A stretch of DNA of 25,177 bases from the NCBI GenBank assembly GCA_016800925.1, contig JABCPU010000823.1, positions 1 to 25,177 on the forward strand, written 5' to 3'. Under the pieces are notes generated by a model that was not told the origin of the DNA, did no database searches, and worked only from the letters and a program-made list of their open reading frames with translations. Positions within the stretch are counted from its first letter, which is position 1; the number at the start of each line of letters is the position of its first letter. Origin of the DNA: Suillus spraguei. Taxonomy: Eukaryota; Basidiomycota; Agaricomycetes; Boletales; Suillaceae. A program made the translations under genes and the position numbers. This document shows positions 1 through 11,251 of the stretch, one piece after another.

Positions 1-540
1 ACAGAGGAAGACTACTAAAGGTAGAGCTGGAGGTGAACAGAGATAAAGACTGGAGTTCAGACAAAGTTCGGAAAGTATAATATAACAAAGGGTCAAAGGT
101 CCGGCCTAGGGAATACTCCCATAGGCCTGAACCGGAGGCTTACAAGGGCTGGAGCCCAAGTGCAAGAATGGAATGGAGTTATATTGACATGAGAAGGTAG
201 CAAGATATAAAGCAGAGAATAAGTAGAAAGAAGAAAGTAAGTAATCAGACAGTAATGACCAAACTGAAGTCCAGAGTACTTCAGTGCGAGTTTATATACT
301 GTAGGTATCATAGGTAAGGATCAGTAAGCATAATCCAAGGCTATGTATGAACCATGCGGAAACATACTACTAAGTACAACAGAACATAACAAAATGAACT
401 CAGAGATGAGATATGTATGAAAGAGATTATCAAGACAGAAACAGAGGTAACCGAGAGCTGGAGACAAGGACATACCTCAAATGGTGTAATGCATGTGGCA
501 TGGGAATATGTCCGGAGAGGAATGCAGGGAGATCCGGAGG
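1..540 (+). repeat. LTR-like fragment (3' part), window start
   Basis: No credible gene is present. The stretch shares short blocks, in the same order, with the complete LTR at 9067-9836: a TATA-like block around 287-305 (GTTTATATACTGTA), then GGATCAGTAAGCAT and GGCTATGTATGA. This suggests the promoter and downstream part of a related LTR whose beginning lies left of the window. I could not place its 3' end or a target-site duplication, so the right border is approximate. Small ORFs here have no recognisable domain. Confidence 0.4.
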
Positions 541-549
541 AATGGAATC

Positions 550-1130
550 ACTCGGTGAACTGTGTAAGGAAATAGAAATTTTACATGATACAGATGTTTG
601 CGAGTTTTGAGTTTCAAGTTTCAAGTTTTGGGTTTTGGGCTTTGGCACGAGGCACTTGCTACATTGCCAGGAATTCGGGTCTCGGATCTTGCTACTCAAC
701 ACTCGATGAACTGTGTAAGGAAATAGAAATTTTACATGATATACATTTTTGCGAGTTTCTGTCACATACCATATTTCACACCCCATCTCCACTATGATCT
801 CTGGCCCTGATCTCCATATCTCCGGACCTCCGGACCTCCGCAGCTGGCCTGCCAACCCTACATTCAGGATTCAGGTCCTGGGTCTTGGTACTCAACACTC
901 GGTGAATTGTGTAAGGAAATAGAAATTTTACATGATACAGATTTTTGTGAGTTTCAAGTGTTGTGTTTCAAGGTTCAAGTTTTGGGTTTTGGCACTCAGC
1001 ACTCGGCACTTGGTACATTGCCAGGAATTCAGGATTCGGGTCTCAGGTCTTGGTACTTGACACTTGATGAACTGTGTAAGGAAATAGAAAATTTACATGA
1101 TATACATTTTGTGAGTTTCAAGTTTTAAAT
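550..1130. repeat. Four-copy direct repeat, 151-196 bp spacing
   Basis: The block GTGTAAGGAAATAGAAA recurs after GAACT or GAATT starting near 557, 708, 904 and 1069, followed each time by TTTACATGATA. Between the anchors lie GAGTTTCAAGT and GGTTTTGG stretches and CTCGG-rich text resembling the satellite that starts near 1130. Spacing is irregular. No coding capacity is supported; the overlapping ORFs encode parts of the repeat. Confidence 0.7.
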
Positions 1131-2265
1131 GTGTGGATCAAATTCCTTTTATTGTCTCACATTTTTCTGAGTCCCGAGTGCAGAATCACAAGTGCCAAAC
1201 CCCAAAATTGTGGACTACCAGATGTCAGAGTTCGGGGTTCAGCACTAAAAATGTGTGGGTCAAAGTCTTTTTATTGCCTCATATTGATTCACACATTTTG
1301 AGTGCCGAACCCTGAACCCCAGCACCTGGCACTCAGGACTTGACACAAAATGTAAAGAATTTGAAACCTATCTGTTGAGTCACCTTGTGCTGGGTGCTGG
1401 GTAACAATGTGAAACATATCAATCCATACATCTTAAGTGCCGAACCACAAACCCCGGCACCTGGGACTCGGGACTCATCACCATGTGAAAAATATCGATC
1501 TACATATTTTAAGTGCTGAACCCCAACCCCTGGCACCCAGGACTCAGTACCCAGGACTTAGAACAATGTGAGGCAATACAGAGATATTGATTCACACGTA
1601 TTGAGTGCCGAACCCCGAACTCTGGCACCCAGCACTCGGGACTCGGGCCTTGGGACTCATAACAATGTGAAAGATATCGATGCACATATTTTGACACCAA
1701 ACCATGAACTCCGGCACCCAGCAGTCGGGAATTGGGACTCAGGCCTCATAACAATGTGAAAGATATTGATCCACATATTTTAACACCGAACCCTGAACCC
1801 CAGCACCTGGGAGTTAGAACAATGTGAGGCAATCCAAAGATATTGATTTACACATGTTGAGTGCCGAACCCCGAACTCCGGCACCTGGCACTTGGGGATC
1901 GGGATTCGGGACTCATAACAATGTGAAAGATATTGATCCACATATTTTATGTGCTGAACCCTGAACTCTGGCACCCAGCACTCTCCGGCACCCAGGAGTT
2001 AGAACAATTCAATGTCAGGCAATACAAAGATATTGATTTACACATGTTGAGTGCCAAACCCCGAACTCCGGCACCCAGCACTCAGGGATTGGGATTCGGG
2101 ACTCATAACAATGTGAAAGATATTGATCCACATATTTTATGTGCCAAACCCCGAACTCTGGCACCCGGCACTCAGGACTTGGGACTCATAACAATGTGAA
2201 AGATATCGATCCACATATTTTAACACCAAACCCTGAACCCCGGCACCCGGGAGTTAGCACATATT
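1130..2265. repeat. CpG-rich satellite, array 1
   Basis: Imperfect units carry the blocks CAATGTGA, GATATTGAT, CACATATTTT or CACATGTTGAG, TGCCGAACCCCGAACTC, CGGCACC and CGGGACTC. CAATGTGA-like anchors lie near 1405, 1481, 1564, 1663, 1752, 1820, 1919, 2109 and 2192, so units are about 70-105 bp. Two variants alternate, one with CAATGTGAAAGATAT and one with CAATGTGAGGCAATAC, giving a higher-order dimer. The same family recurs at 4770-6600 and 15286-16610. The unit near 1393-1440 is the unoccupied paralogue of the LTR insertion site at 14812. Confidence 0.85.
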
Positions 2266-2329
2266 ACAGTGAACTATCTCCGTATTATACGAGTGAACGG
2301 ACGTGCATAATATCCCATATGATACAGGC

Positions 2330-2725
2330 CAGTGGACCATGGGCCCATGGTAGAAATATCCTCGTTGATGATGGATGGGCCGGGAGGAATATTATTCCCG
2401 ATGACGGCAGGTGGGCCCATGCAAGGAATATGTAGAGTAGATGAGTGGGCCGATGTACATGAATATCCAGTAGATGGATGGGCCGAGGTAGTTAGATATT
2501 ATGTAGATGGGTGTACCAAGGTAGATGTGTATCAGGTAGACAGGTATGTGAAGGGTACTTGTTATCACATACACGGGTGGGCCCAGACACATATTAGACG
2601 GTTGGGCCGAGAGTGTTATATAAAATATTGTATTAGACGGGTGGGCCGAGGGTGTTGTACAGTATATTATATTAGACAGGTGGGCCAAGGGTGGTATAAA
2701 ATATAGACGGGTGGGCCCATGTGTA
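2330..2725. repeat. GTGGGCC minisatellite
   Basis: At least ten occurrences of a TGGGCC core, often inside GACGGGTGGGCCGAGGGTG, lie near 2340, 2378, 2411, 2447, 2481, 2577, 2604, 2641, 2681 and 2711. Spacing is mostly 30-40 bp, with AT-rich spacers containing TATTATATTAGAC-like text. It differs from the neighbouring satellite. It remains open in frames on both strands, which produces repetitive, low-complexity predicted peptides that I do not regard as genes. Confidence 0.7.
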
Positions 2726-2796
2726 TGATAATGGTAGACATGACGGAGCTGAGAGAGTTGCATATCATCTGAATCAGAGGAGGTAATAAATCACAG

Positions 2797-3310
2797 TTAC
2801 TGAGTTCCCGGAGCAGCAGGTGCTGTCTTGACATGGCCTTTTATGACGCTTAGGTTGTCTTGTAGAATGTGGAAACTGGGGTGCGAGGCTTGTGTTGCCC
2901 TACAAGACACCCAGCTCCGACCCCCGAAAATCAGATGAAGCATACCAAGTTCTGAGTTCCGAGACCTGGGTCTCGACACATAATTCAGTCAATATGAGAC
3001 ACCCAGTTCCGACCCCTGAAATTTGAGTGAAGCATACCAAGTTCCGGGAGCAGCAAGTGATCTCTTGAAATGGCCTTGATGGCGCTTAGGTTATCTTGTA
3101 GAATGTGGAAAGCGGGGTGCGAGGCTTGTGTTGCCCTACAAGACACCCAGTTCCGACCCCCGAAAATCAGATGAAGCATACCAAGTTCCGAGTTCCGAGA
3201 CCTGGGTCTCAACACATAATTCAGTCAATACGAGACACCCAGTTCCGACCCCCGAAATTTGAGTGAAGCATACCAAGTTCCGGAGTTCCAAACCTGGGTC
3301 TCGACAAATG
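2797..3310. repeat. Direct tandem repeat, about 239-bp period
   Basis: A unit with CCGGGAGCAGCA, ATGGCCTT, GCTTAGGTT, CTTGTAGAATGTGGAAA, TTGTGTTGCCCTACAAGAC and CCAGTTCCGACCCC starts near 2808 and again near 3047. A partial third copy of the CCAGTTCCGACCCC, GAGTGAAGCATACCAAGTT part follows near 3240. It lies just upstream of the TET/JBP-like pseudogene. No coding function is supported. Confidence 0.75.
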
Positions 3311-3519
3311 AATATCAGATATCCAGCACACTTCCAATCATCTGGTATTTCATTGAGCAATGGATGATAATACAGCTTTGAAAGCCAACATCATCCAAGG
3401 TTCCCTTATCTGATCCTCGCTATCTCCACCCCCTTTAACACCAAAGTCTGGACATCCAGCATTCAGCATCTGATTTCCCAATATCAACTTGCAACATGAA
3501 CACTTCTTCCATGTCCACT

Positions 3520-4695
3520 TGTGACATAAAAATCTAGCGCACTTGGGCCCTGGCCATCACTCATGAAGCAGGGGCATATACCGAACAAAAATTCAATGCA
3601 GAGAAGACTGGAGGAGAACAAGTTATACCTTCTCCAAACCTGGACACTGATCTGGTGATGGCGTGCGATTGCTTGGCTGATGTACTCATAAAGGCATATA
3701 AAAATCCCAGTGGGTCTTCCTGCAGATGTTGAAAATGTGTTTGATCATTCAAATTCCTTCATGACAGTTAAGATACAGATTGATATTGCAAGATATAGCA
3801 AATTGATATTCCCAAAGAACACTGGGCATAATGAGGAGAAAGAGGAGAAGTTGCTTGAGAGGTGTCCTCCTGGCCATGAGGGCACAAAGTTGGTGGACAA
3901 ACCTGCCACAATTATCGATGTTTCCGGTACCATCATCGCATGGTACCTTCCGGACGCCCTGACCGAGACCACCCAGGTGCATGATGTGTAGATTGTTACT
4001 CAATGAATATTGAATATCAAATGGTACCTACAGAAGGAAATCAGGGCGGCCACTGATTTGCTGGGTCCAAGCCTCGAAAAAAGTGTAAAGGCTGATGGCA
4101 ATTGGCGATATAATCAAGAATGGTTCAAACAGGGCTCGGAAAATGTTGGGTCAACTCCCGGATGCATCAATTTATCTCCGGCATGGTTTCAACAGGGCCA
4201 TGAGGTAGGATGTGATGAGATGGTGATTTCTGGAGTCAAACTCACCAATCCCATAGAATCTGTCAGATCCGGAGGTATCTGCATCATTGAAGGGACCCTC
4301 CTCCGAGAATATCCTGAAAGCTATTGCAAGGCCGGCAGCCATCGCATTGGTGGCACTCAGGGTCATGCATCCTCAGCAGTATTTTGCAGGGTTACGAGCC
4401 TTGTCACACCTCGGAGATAAGGCACTGAGCAAGGAACTGCCACAGATGCCAGAGACCCTGCAGGGGGAACTATTCTAATGCTCAGATAAGTATGCCAAGC
4501 CTTCAGCTGGAATTCAGGTATGATTCCAGCTGTATGATTGCATTTTCGGGAAGAATTGTGAGACATGGGGTTGATGGAGTGGAAGGGGATTGGATTGCTT
4601 GGGCATGGTATATGAGGGATTCTGTGCACATTTATGCCGGGGTTCCCTCATGTGGATGGGCTATGGTCGAAGGCCGCATACTAACCACGGTGTGA
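3520..4695 (+). pseudogene. TET/JBP-like 2OG-Fe(II) dioxygenase remnant
   Basis: This resembles the fungal TET/JBP family, iron and 2-oxoglutarate dependent enzymes that oxidise 5-methylcytosine. Recognisable pieces in order are NLDTDLVMACDCLADVLIK (3640-3695), RYSKLIFPKNTG and IIDVSGTIIAWYLP (3806-3955), an intron with clean GT..AG ends at 3977-4033 (57 nt), INLSPAWFQQGHE (4168-4206), IALVALRVMHPQQYFAGL (4340-4395) and SGRIVRHGV ... WAWYMRDSVH (4547-4635). The last block holds the distal iron-ligand His. It is broken by an early TAG near 3533, a frame change near 3700, a frameshift near 4280 and a stop near 4477. The segment that should carry the HxD iron motif, between about 4460 and 4492, looks deleted. 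The Arg expected after the distal His reads Trp (EGDW). Family assignment is from remembered sequence character, not a search. Confidence 0.6.
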
Positions 4696-4769
4696 AAGAT
4701 CAAAGAAGTTGAAAGAGTTGTTACCCATGTTAGTAGCAACACACGAATACCATGTACCAATTAGAGCAT

Positions 4770-6600
4770 CAACAGTTCTGGAACTCAAGTCGGAAGTCGA
4801 GTTCCATGAATTGAGTCCCTAACTCTGTGTATCTTGGGACTTGGGACTCGATACTCGAAATTCGGGACTCAATGATCGATAGTCCGAATTCAGGCTTGAC
4901 ACTTGGGACTCAGCAAAGTGTGAGGCAGCACAATGTGAGGCAACAGACTTTGATCCACACATTTTGACTGCCGAACACCAAACCCCAGCAGCTGGCACTC
5001 GGGACTCAGGACTGATACCAATGTGAAAAATATGAATTCACATATAGTGAGTGCCAAACCCCAAACTCCGGCAGCTGGAACTCGGGACTCGGGACTCAGA
5101 ACAATGTGAAAGATGTGAATTCACATATCATAAATGACGAACTCTGAACCCCGGCAGCTGGCACTCGGGACTCGGGACTCAGAATAATAATAATGTGCAA
5201 GTCATTGATCCACACATGTTGAGGGCCGAACTTCGAACCCCGGCAGCCAGCAGTCGGGACTTGGGACTCAGAACAATGAGAAAGATATTGATTCCTACAT
5301 GTAAAGTGCCGAACACCGAATGCCGAACCCCGGAACCCGGAATTCGGCACTCAGAATCATGTGAAATTTAGTGAGCCACATATGTTAAGGGTTGAACCCC
5401 GAACCCCAGCAGCTGGCAGTCGGGACTCGGGACTTAGAACAATGTGAAAGATACTGATTCCCACATATCAAGTGCCGAACCCTGAACCCCGGGAGCTGGA
5501 ACTCGGGACTCGGGACACACAACATTGTGAATGATATAGATGCACACATGTTAAGTGCCGAATGCTGACTGCCGAGCCCTGGCATGCAGAACTTGGCACT
5601 CGGCACTCAGAATAATCCACACATGTTGAGTGCCAAACCCCGAACCCCGGCAGCCGGAACTTGGGACTCGGGACACACAACATTGTGAATGATATTGATG
5701 CACACATGTTAAGTGCCGAACGCCGACTGCCAAGCCCCAGCACCAGGAACTCAGCACTCGGCACTCAGAATAATCCACACATGTTGAGTGCCGAACCCTG
5801 AACTCTGGCAGCCGGAACTCAGGACTCACAACATTGTGAAAGATACTGATTCCCACATGTAAAGTGCCGAACCCCGAACCCCGGCAGCTGGCACTCGGGA
5901 CTCGGGACACACAACATTGTGAATGATATAGATGCACACATGTTAAGTGCCGAATGCCAACTGCTGAGCCCCGGCACCCGGAACTCGGCACTTGGCACTC
6001 AGAATAATCCACACATGTTGGGTGCCGAACCCCGAACTCTGGCAGCCAGGACTCGGGACTCGGGACTCACAACATTGTGAATGATATTGATGCACACATG
6101 TTAAGTGCCAAATGCCGACTGCCAAGCCCCGGCACCCGGAACTCGGGACTCGGCACTCAGAATAATGTGAAAGTTATTGATCCACATATGTTGAGTGCCC
6201 AACCGCGAACCCCAACAGCCGGAACTCGGGACTCACAACATTGTGAATAATATTGATGCACACATGTTAAGTGCCGAACGCCGCCAAGCCCCGGAACCCG
6301 GAACTCGGCACTTGGCACTCAGACTAATGTGAAAGTTATTGATCCACACATGTTGGGTGCCGAACCCCGCACTGTCGCACAGATATCTATTTCGTCTCGA
6401 ACCTTGATTGCTGAACCCCAAACCATGAAATCCGGTAGTCCACAATTTTGGGGTTCGGGGTTTGGTACCTAAGATTTGTGACTCGCCACTCAGGAATATG
6501 TGAGGCAATCTTGCCATTCGGAAGTCGAGTCCCATGAATTGAGTCCCAAACTCTAAGTACCATGGCACTTGGGCATTCGCCACTCAGCGTTTGGGATTTA
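4770..6600. repeat. CpG-rich satellite, array 2
   Basis: This is the same family as array 1, with its own variants: CGGCAGCTGG or CGGCAGCCGG in place of CGGCACCCGG, and ACACACAACATTGTGAATG anchors near 5516, 5675, 5909, 6066 and 6233. The anchors give a dimeric period of roughly 157-167 bp over much of the array. Internal text includes AGTGCCGAACGCCGACTGCC and CAGAATAATCCACACATG. Long minus-strand ORFs translate the repeat into RVPSSGCRGSGFGT-like peptides and show no domain. The distal part (6380-6600) is more diverged. Confidence 0.85.
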
Positions 6601-6720
6601 GGACTCTACATCCAGATCTTGACATCCAGTCCTCAAAATCCAGAACAAAATATCCGGGAGTCAAGACAATCATTTGGACGGAATAAAATATTTTACATCA
6701 TGTATGAAATGAAGACCATT

Positions 6721-7523
6721 CTAATCTAAACACAGTGAAGAGGACTCCACTCCCCTGCCTCTCTTCAATCTCTGTAGCATGTCAGTGTACATCTTCACCT
6801 CTGCCATCTTCTCATGGATACCCTCATCTTGCTCCTCCATCAATGCTACCAGGCATGCTCAAATCATCTTAAGTCCCATCACTGATGGGCCTGATGAGTC
6901 ATTTACCTCCTCAGGAAGAACCAAGCCATCATCCTCAACTCCATTTTCCATCCAATGCTGGTAGTGAACAACACAGGACCTCATGATCTGACCCCATTGC
7001 CATGGTTCATTCGGAATTTCGGTGTGTCCCATCCACCATGGAGTATCATAGCTGGGAATAATCCGGGATGGATGTCCCGGAGCTGCGACATCATCAAACT
7101 GACATAGGTGGGATGAAAAGATGTGGTCTGGAACAGTGTTCCAGGTGAGCATGGGATACAATGTCAGGACATGAGCAACGGGGCTTGGAACAACAGAAAT
7201 GATGTTCCTTGCAGCTGAGTACTGCAGGAGTGGCGTAACAAATGTCTGTTGGAAATCTCAGCATTGCCCAAAAAAGTCAGCCGGTCATCTGGTAATCAGT
7301 CACTTACATTGATCTCCCATTGCAGCCTGGCTTTAAAGTACATGATCCAGGCAGAAGAGGGAGGGTTGTTAGCAGCCTCCATCTGATATTGAGAGATACA
7401 TGCGCGGATGCGTGATGCAGCCATATTCAAAGTACAAGAAATATCTTGAAGGTTCAGCTTCATGGGTTGCCAGTGATGTCCAGTATTTGGAGTGCCAGAT
7501 GTGGATGCAGGAGTTTCAGGCAT
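6721..7523 (-). pseudogene. Unknown two-exon gene beside the KDZ transposase
   Basis: I do not recognise the family. Exon 1 (7523-7308) encodes 72 residues containing LQDISCTLNMAASRIRACI. A 62-nt GTAAGT..CAG intron (7307-7246) joins in phase to exon 2 (7245-6721). Exon 2 encodes a Trp-rich block (TPWWMGHTEIPNEPWQWG, MRSCVVHYQHWMENG) and then, after an in-frame TGA at 6859-6861, a charged helical tail (LMEEQDEGIHEKMAEVKMY) ending in TAG at 6721. The TGA falls where Arg would restore one continuous reading, so it looks like a CGA codon decayed to TGA. It lies 171 bp beyond the KDZ stop codon on the same strand, so it may be a companion gene of that element. It could instead be an unrelated host gene. 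No signal peptide or membrane segment was seen. Confidence 0.55.
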
Positions 7524-7694
7524 GGCTAATGCAAGAGTGTGACGCTGGGAATGACACTGACAGATGGTGAAGAGCTGATGATATGAGTCACTGATGGATG
7601 GATTAGAGATTCAAACTCTGACATGGGCTGACCCGGACAATTCCCGGGACTCAATGTTTGGGTGTCAAATATGCATTTCATGAGCAAAACAAAT

Positions 7695-9955
7695 TCATTC
7701 ATGTGCACCATCGATCAACGAGGGCTGCAGGTCTTGAAATGCTGCCTGTGCATCCTGAGCTAGTAAGGAATACATTTGAGACTGCCTTCCAGCATAGCAT
7801 GCATGACCCGGAAGTTGTTTCAACAATGATTCCTGCATCCGGGCACCCCATTGGGTTGCCTTCCACAAGAAAAAGTTGCACGTCCAATCCATCTCTGATT
7901 GCACCAATGATATTTCTTCCATCCATTGATCCTGTAGTGCCTTTGCCCGAAGCCAATGAACTCGGTAAACTTGGGATGGGTCCTGTCAGCTCACCATGGG
8001 ATATATCAAGCATTCCCAAACTCACATTCCTCATTCCACGAATTTTCTGGACCCTCCAAATCGACTTCCACTGACCAGAACCAAGCGAGGGACTCATTTC
8101 GCTGACCTCGGGCGTTTGGATCGCCAATGGCAGTGCTGATTTTGAGCTGCTCGCGAAGCAGGGGTTTGTATTTCTGAAGCTGGTCTGGCCCTGGCTCAAG
8201 TTGTATCATTTGCTTCCTGGTTTTTGTATATATGCTGGCATGTAGGGATACTGCCTGCTGCACTGATGTCACCTGGGACCACGCTCGAGTTTTTGGGCTT
8301 GAGATTTGGCTTGCCTAACTGTTGTTCAGAACAGGATAGCCTTGTTGCACAAGTGAATGCAGAGATTGTGCAGGGCATCATTGGCCTGCCCTTCACGAAG
8401 CGACATCTCCAACGGAATCAGATCCTCTGCCATACAGTGTCTGCAATGTTCAACCCCGAGGTTTGATGGCAATGGAATTATGGTGAGCTCAGGTGAGTTT
8501 GTCCATGCATCAGATGTCTCGGTGAAATCTGCCAGGTCATCATCGATATCATCAAGAATATCTATGTTCAAGTCGTCAGGATCGTCATCTGCATCAAATC
8601 CCTCTCCCAGATGCATAAGAGCAGACCGAGTGAATTCATCTATCTGGCCTTGGATATGATCGCATTGCCGGGTGATATCTAATCTCTGTGTCTCCGTCGA
8701 TCGTCTTCCAATTCTGCGGACCTCAATGAGCAATGCAATTTGAGCCTCTTCAATTGCCAACCCAATGGATATCCATGTTGCCACAGATCTGCGAGAGGGT
8801 GCTGCATGACGGGCATTACCCGCTTCTAGTAGTCTAAGCTCAATCTCCTTTTTGCTTGGTGCTAAGTGAAAAATGAATGCGGAGCTCCATGGAGACAAAG
8901 AATGTTAACTTACCCTTCTTGATATTGATTTCATATAAATCCATTGCCGCAGGATCCCTGATTCTCTTGGACTGAGCGACCATCTCGCTGGCTAACCATT
9001 GTGTCTTTAAATTGCCGGGTGCAGCTTCATCAAGTCTGTCGAAAGCCTTGCCACTTTCGGGGATGCTGTTAAGACCGTACTCAAAGGTAGAGAGATCCGA
9101 AGGGCTTTGGCCTCAGTTCGTGCACTGTGCCCCTTTCTCGAGTAATGCCCCTTATTTCAAGGAGAAGTTATTCATCCGAAGATCCGGAAGGAGTTGCGTG
9201 ACAGATCCGGGTGTCCGAAGGTATCGGATATGATACGTCCAAAGGTTATTCAGAACGTAAGGATAGAACAAAGATTAAGGCTAGCTTCGGAACGAGTTCC
9301 TAACTAGAAACTAACGGAGGTAGACTATCCGAAGATAGAGTCGGAGATATAGACTATAGGAATCAATCCTAAGTCTTGGAAGGTGACTTTAGAGCAGAGG
9401 GTGGCTCAAGTCCAGAAGAAGCGGAATGAGTAGAATCTAAGATGATATTCGAACTAAGGTTCTACGGAGATCTACAAGTGGTTTATATACTGTAAGTATC
9501 TAAGACGGATAATCAACAAGTCCGGGACCAAGGGCTATGTATGAAGTGTAATGGAAGTCTATTAGTTAATGCACAGCGGATCAGTAAGCATGAATCGGAA
9601 ATGAACACAGGAAATGGATCAGTGACACAGGACGGAAATATAAACAACCGGAATACCGGAAACAGGAGGAATGACGAAAGGAGATAGATGCAGATGTACA
9701 CAAGGGAGTTAAGGTGCGAGAAGTGAGCATATTCAGATGGGTGGTACGGACAGGATCTGTGGACCGGACGGAAATGGAATGGATCGGATCTGATCGGATA
9801 TGGTCAGATCTGGGATTAGAAGTATGGTATATGACAGATGCCATTCTTTGCCAGCTTGTATTTCCGGCAAAGAGTCCTTTTCATGCGGATCATCTTGCAG
9901 AAATTGGAATTGTTCATCTGATAATCAAGACATTCCTTTCAGTGCGGGGATGAAG
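7695..9955 (-). pseudogene. KDZ transposase, C-terminal part, broken
   Basis: This matches in character the C-terminal half of fungal KDZ transposases, which mobilise large DNA transposons. Reading leftwards: QMNNSNFCKMIRMKRTL (about 9940-9880), the LTR insertion, GIPESGKAFDRLDEAAPG (9066-9010), an intron at 8913-8862 (52 nt), APSKKEIELRLL, ATWISIGLAIEEAQIALL and ETQRLDI (8860-8650), an acidic stretch, EMSLREGQANDALHNL, RGQRNESLAWFWSVEVDL, an intron at 8025-7970 (56 nt, AAG acceptor), FYRVHWLRAKALQDQW and EMDWTCNFFLWKATQW, then a stop at 7695. Damage includes a TGA at 8326-8328 where Arg is expected, a one-base frameshift near 8290-8300, the 770-bp LTR at 9067-9836, and loss of the protein upstream of about 9955. 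The catalytic core is therefore absent. Identification rests on several remembered motifs. Confidence 0.75.
9067..9836 (+). mobile_element. Solo LTR (family B), 770 bp, inside KDZ gene
   Basis: It begins TGTTAAGACC and ends TATATGACA, flanked on both sides by GATGC (9062-9066 and 9837-9841), a perfect 5-bp target-site duplication. Removing the LTR and one GATGC rejoins the KDZ reading frame (LAKN before it, GIPES after it). A TATA-like GTTTATATACTGTA lies at 9481-9494. No internal region or second LTR is present, so it is a solo LTR. Its first 79 bp also occur at 20960-21038. The superfamily is not certain; a 5-bp duplication fits Ty3/Gypsy or Copia. Confidence 0.9.
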
Positions 9956-9956
9956 C

Positions 9957-10725
9957 CATAGTCAGGGCGTTTCTTACATCGCACTACAGTGAGTCTGTCG
10001 TGGCAACATCCAAGATGTTGCTGAATGTGTGGACACAGGAATATGTTCTGGGAATGACAAGGCTGTCGTGCCATGGAGTGCCCTCGTACAAAGTCAGGAT
10101 GACTTTGTGGCAAGGAAGTATCTTCTGGCGGATATTGACCTGAAGGAGCCTTCGAAGTTGCAAAACTGGGACACAATGGCCTTGCTCAATTTCTGGTATG
10201 CTCAGCAGGAAACAGGAAAAGATTCAACATTCCTGTTCAAAGCATGGAAGAACAAGGATGGGGACATGGTACCATCTGTGGTATCTGGCAAGTCGCCATC
10301 TCCTCTGACTCATAAAGTGAGAATGCAGAAGAGTGGCACTCTCCGAAGGCCCTGGGATCCATCAACCGAAGCCAAGAGTGATACTGACAGTGAAACTCAT
10401 GACAAGGAGTATGACATTGATGATGACTCGGCTGATGGTTGATCCCCGCTGAAGAAAAACCAGACAAATAGCACATCCATCTTCAGCACGCAAGGAGACA
10501 GAAGTTCCATGTTCAATGCCGGAGCCTCGCCCAGCCAGGCCGGCCAAGGCAGGTGCACTTTTGACATCACGGATGGGCGACCTCCTGGCCGGGTTCACTG
10601 AGGAAGTGGAAGAGAGGAACACATTGCTGGCACCAAGGAGTATACAGGGCAAGAAAGCTGTCATTGAACCATCCGCAAGGACCACCCGGAGTAAGTCTCA
10701 AAAGCCAGTAGAGAGTACACTTTGA
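9957..10725 (+). pseudogene. Unknown gene remnant, plus strand
   Basis: The best-supported piece is an open frame at 10029-10442 (VVPWSALVQSQDDFVARKYL, LQNWDTMALLNFWYAQQET, FKAWKNKDGDMVPS, then an acidic tail). After its TGA the same frame continues plausibly (SPLKKNQTNSTSIFSTQ), and then another frame carries LLTSRMGDLLAGFTEEVEER to a TGA at 10723. This implies one decayed Arg codon and one frameshift. Upstream, two further TGA codons (9952 and 9997 regions) sit in the same frame, so the true start is unknown. The gene begins where the KDZ similarity on the other strand stops, so a junction lies near 9950. I do not recognise the family. It is basic at its C-terminus and shows no membrane segment. 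Confidence 0.45.
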
Positions 10726-10869
10726 GTAACCAGGGCAAGGGGAAGGAAATAATGTACATATACCAAACTGCCCCCATGTTTACCACATTTTCATCATTTG
10801 TCACACTTCTCAAAACACAGTGTCCCACGTCCCAAATGTTGAATCCCAAGCACCGAGTTCTGGACGAAT

Positions 10870-11251
10870 CCTGATCACCGAGTTCTGGACGACTCCCAAT
10901 CACTGAGGTCTGGCACCCAGGTATCAATCATTGGTAGTTGGTATTAGACATTAGGGTTTGTGCATCATCTACAATAAATTGGAAATGTCATTGTTATACA
11001 TGAAAAATTCCGTGGTTCACATGATGTAAGTATGTGAATGAATTTCCAAATATTACGAAACCTGATCACCAAGTTCCGGATGAATCCCAATCACCGAGGT
11101 CCGGACCCCAGGAATCAATCATTGGTAGTTGGAATGCGACAATTGGGTGTGTGCATCATCTAAAATCAATTGGAAATGTCATTGTTATACATGAAAAATT
11201 CAGTGGTGAACATGATGTAAGTATGTGAATGAATATCCAAATATTTACATA
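10870..11251. repeat. 191-bp tandem duplication
   Basis: Two adjacent copies (about 10870-11060 and 11061-11251) share CCTGATCACC, CCCAATCAC, ATCAATCATTGGTAGTTGG, GGAAATGTCATTGTTATAC and ATGATGTAAGTATGTGAAT. The second copy abuts the stop codon of the minus-strand gene ending at 11245, so that gene's 3' region has been duplicated. A partial third start (CACCGAGTTCTGGACGAATC) is at 10850. The region from 10726 to 10869 shows no other feature. Confidence 0.85.

Noticed and set aside
2332..2763. ORFs of about 124 codons on both strands
   Set aside because: Both are translations of the GTGGGCC minisatellite and have no recognisable protein character.
5468..6125. Overlapping minus-strand ORFs of 60-153 codons in array 2
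   Set aside because: They translate satellite units (RVPSSGCRGSGFG-type peptides) and stop wherever unit length slips.
7699..8199. Minus-strand ORF of 166 codons in the KDZ region
   Set aside because: It is a frame shadow that ignores the 56-nt intron at 7970-8025; the spliced reading restores KDZ motifs.
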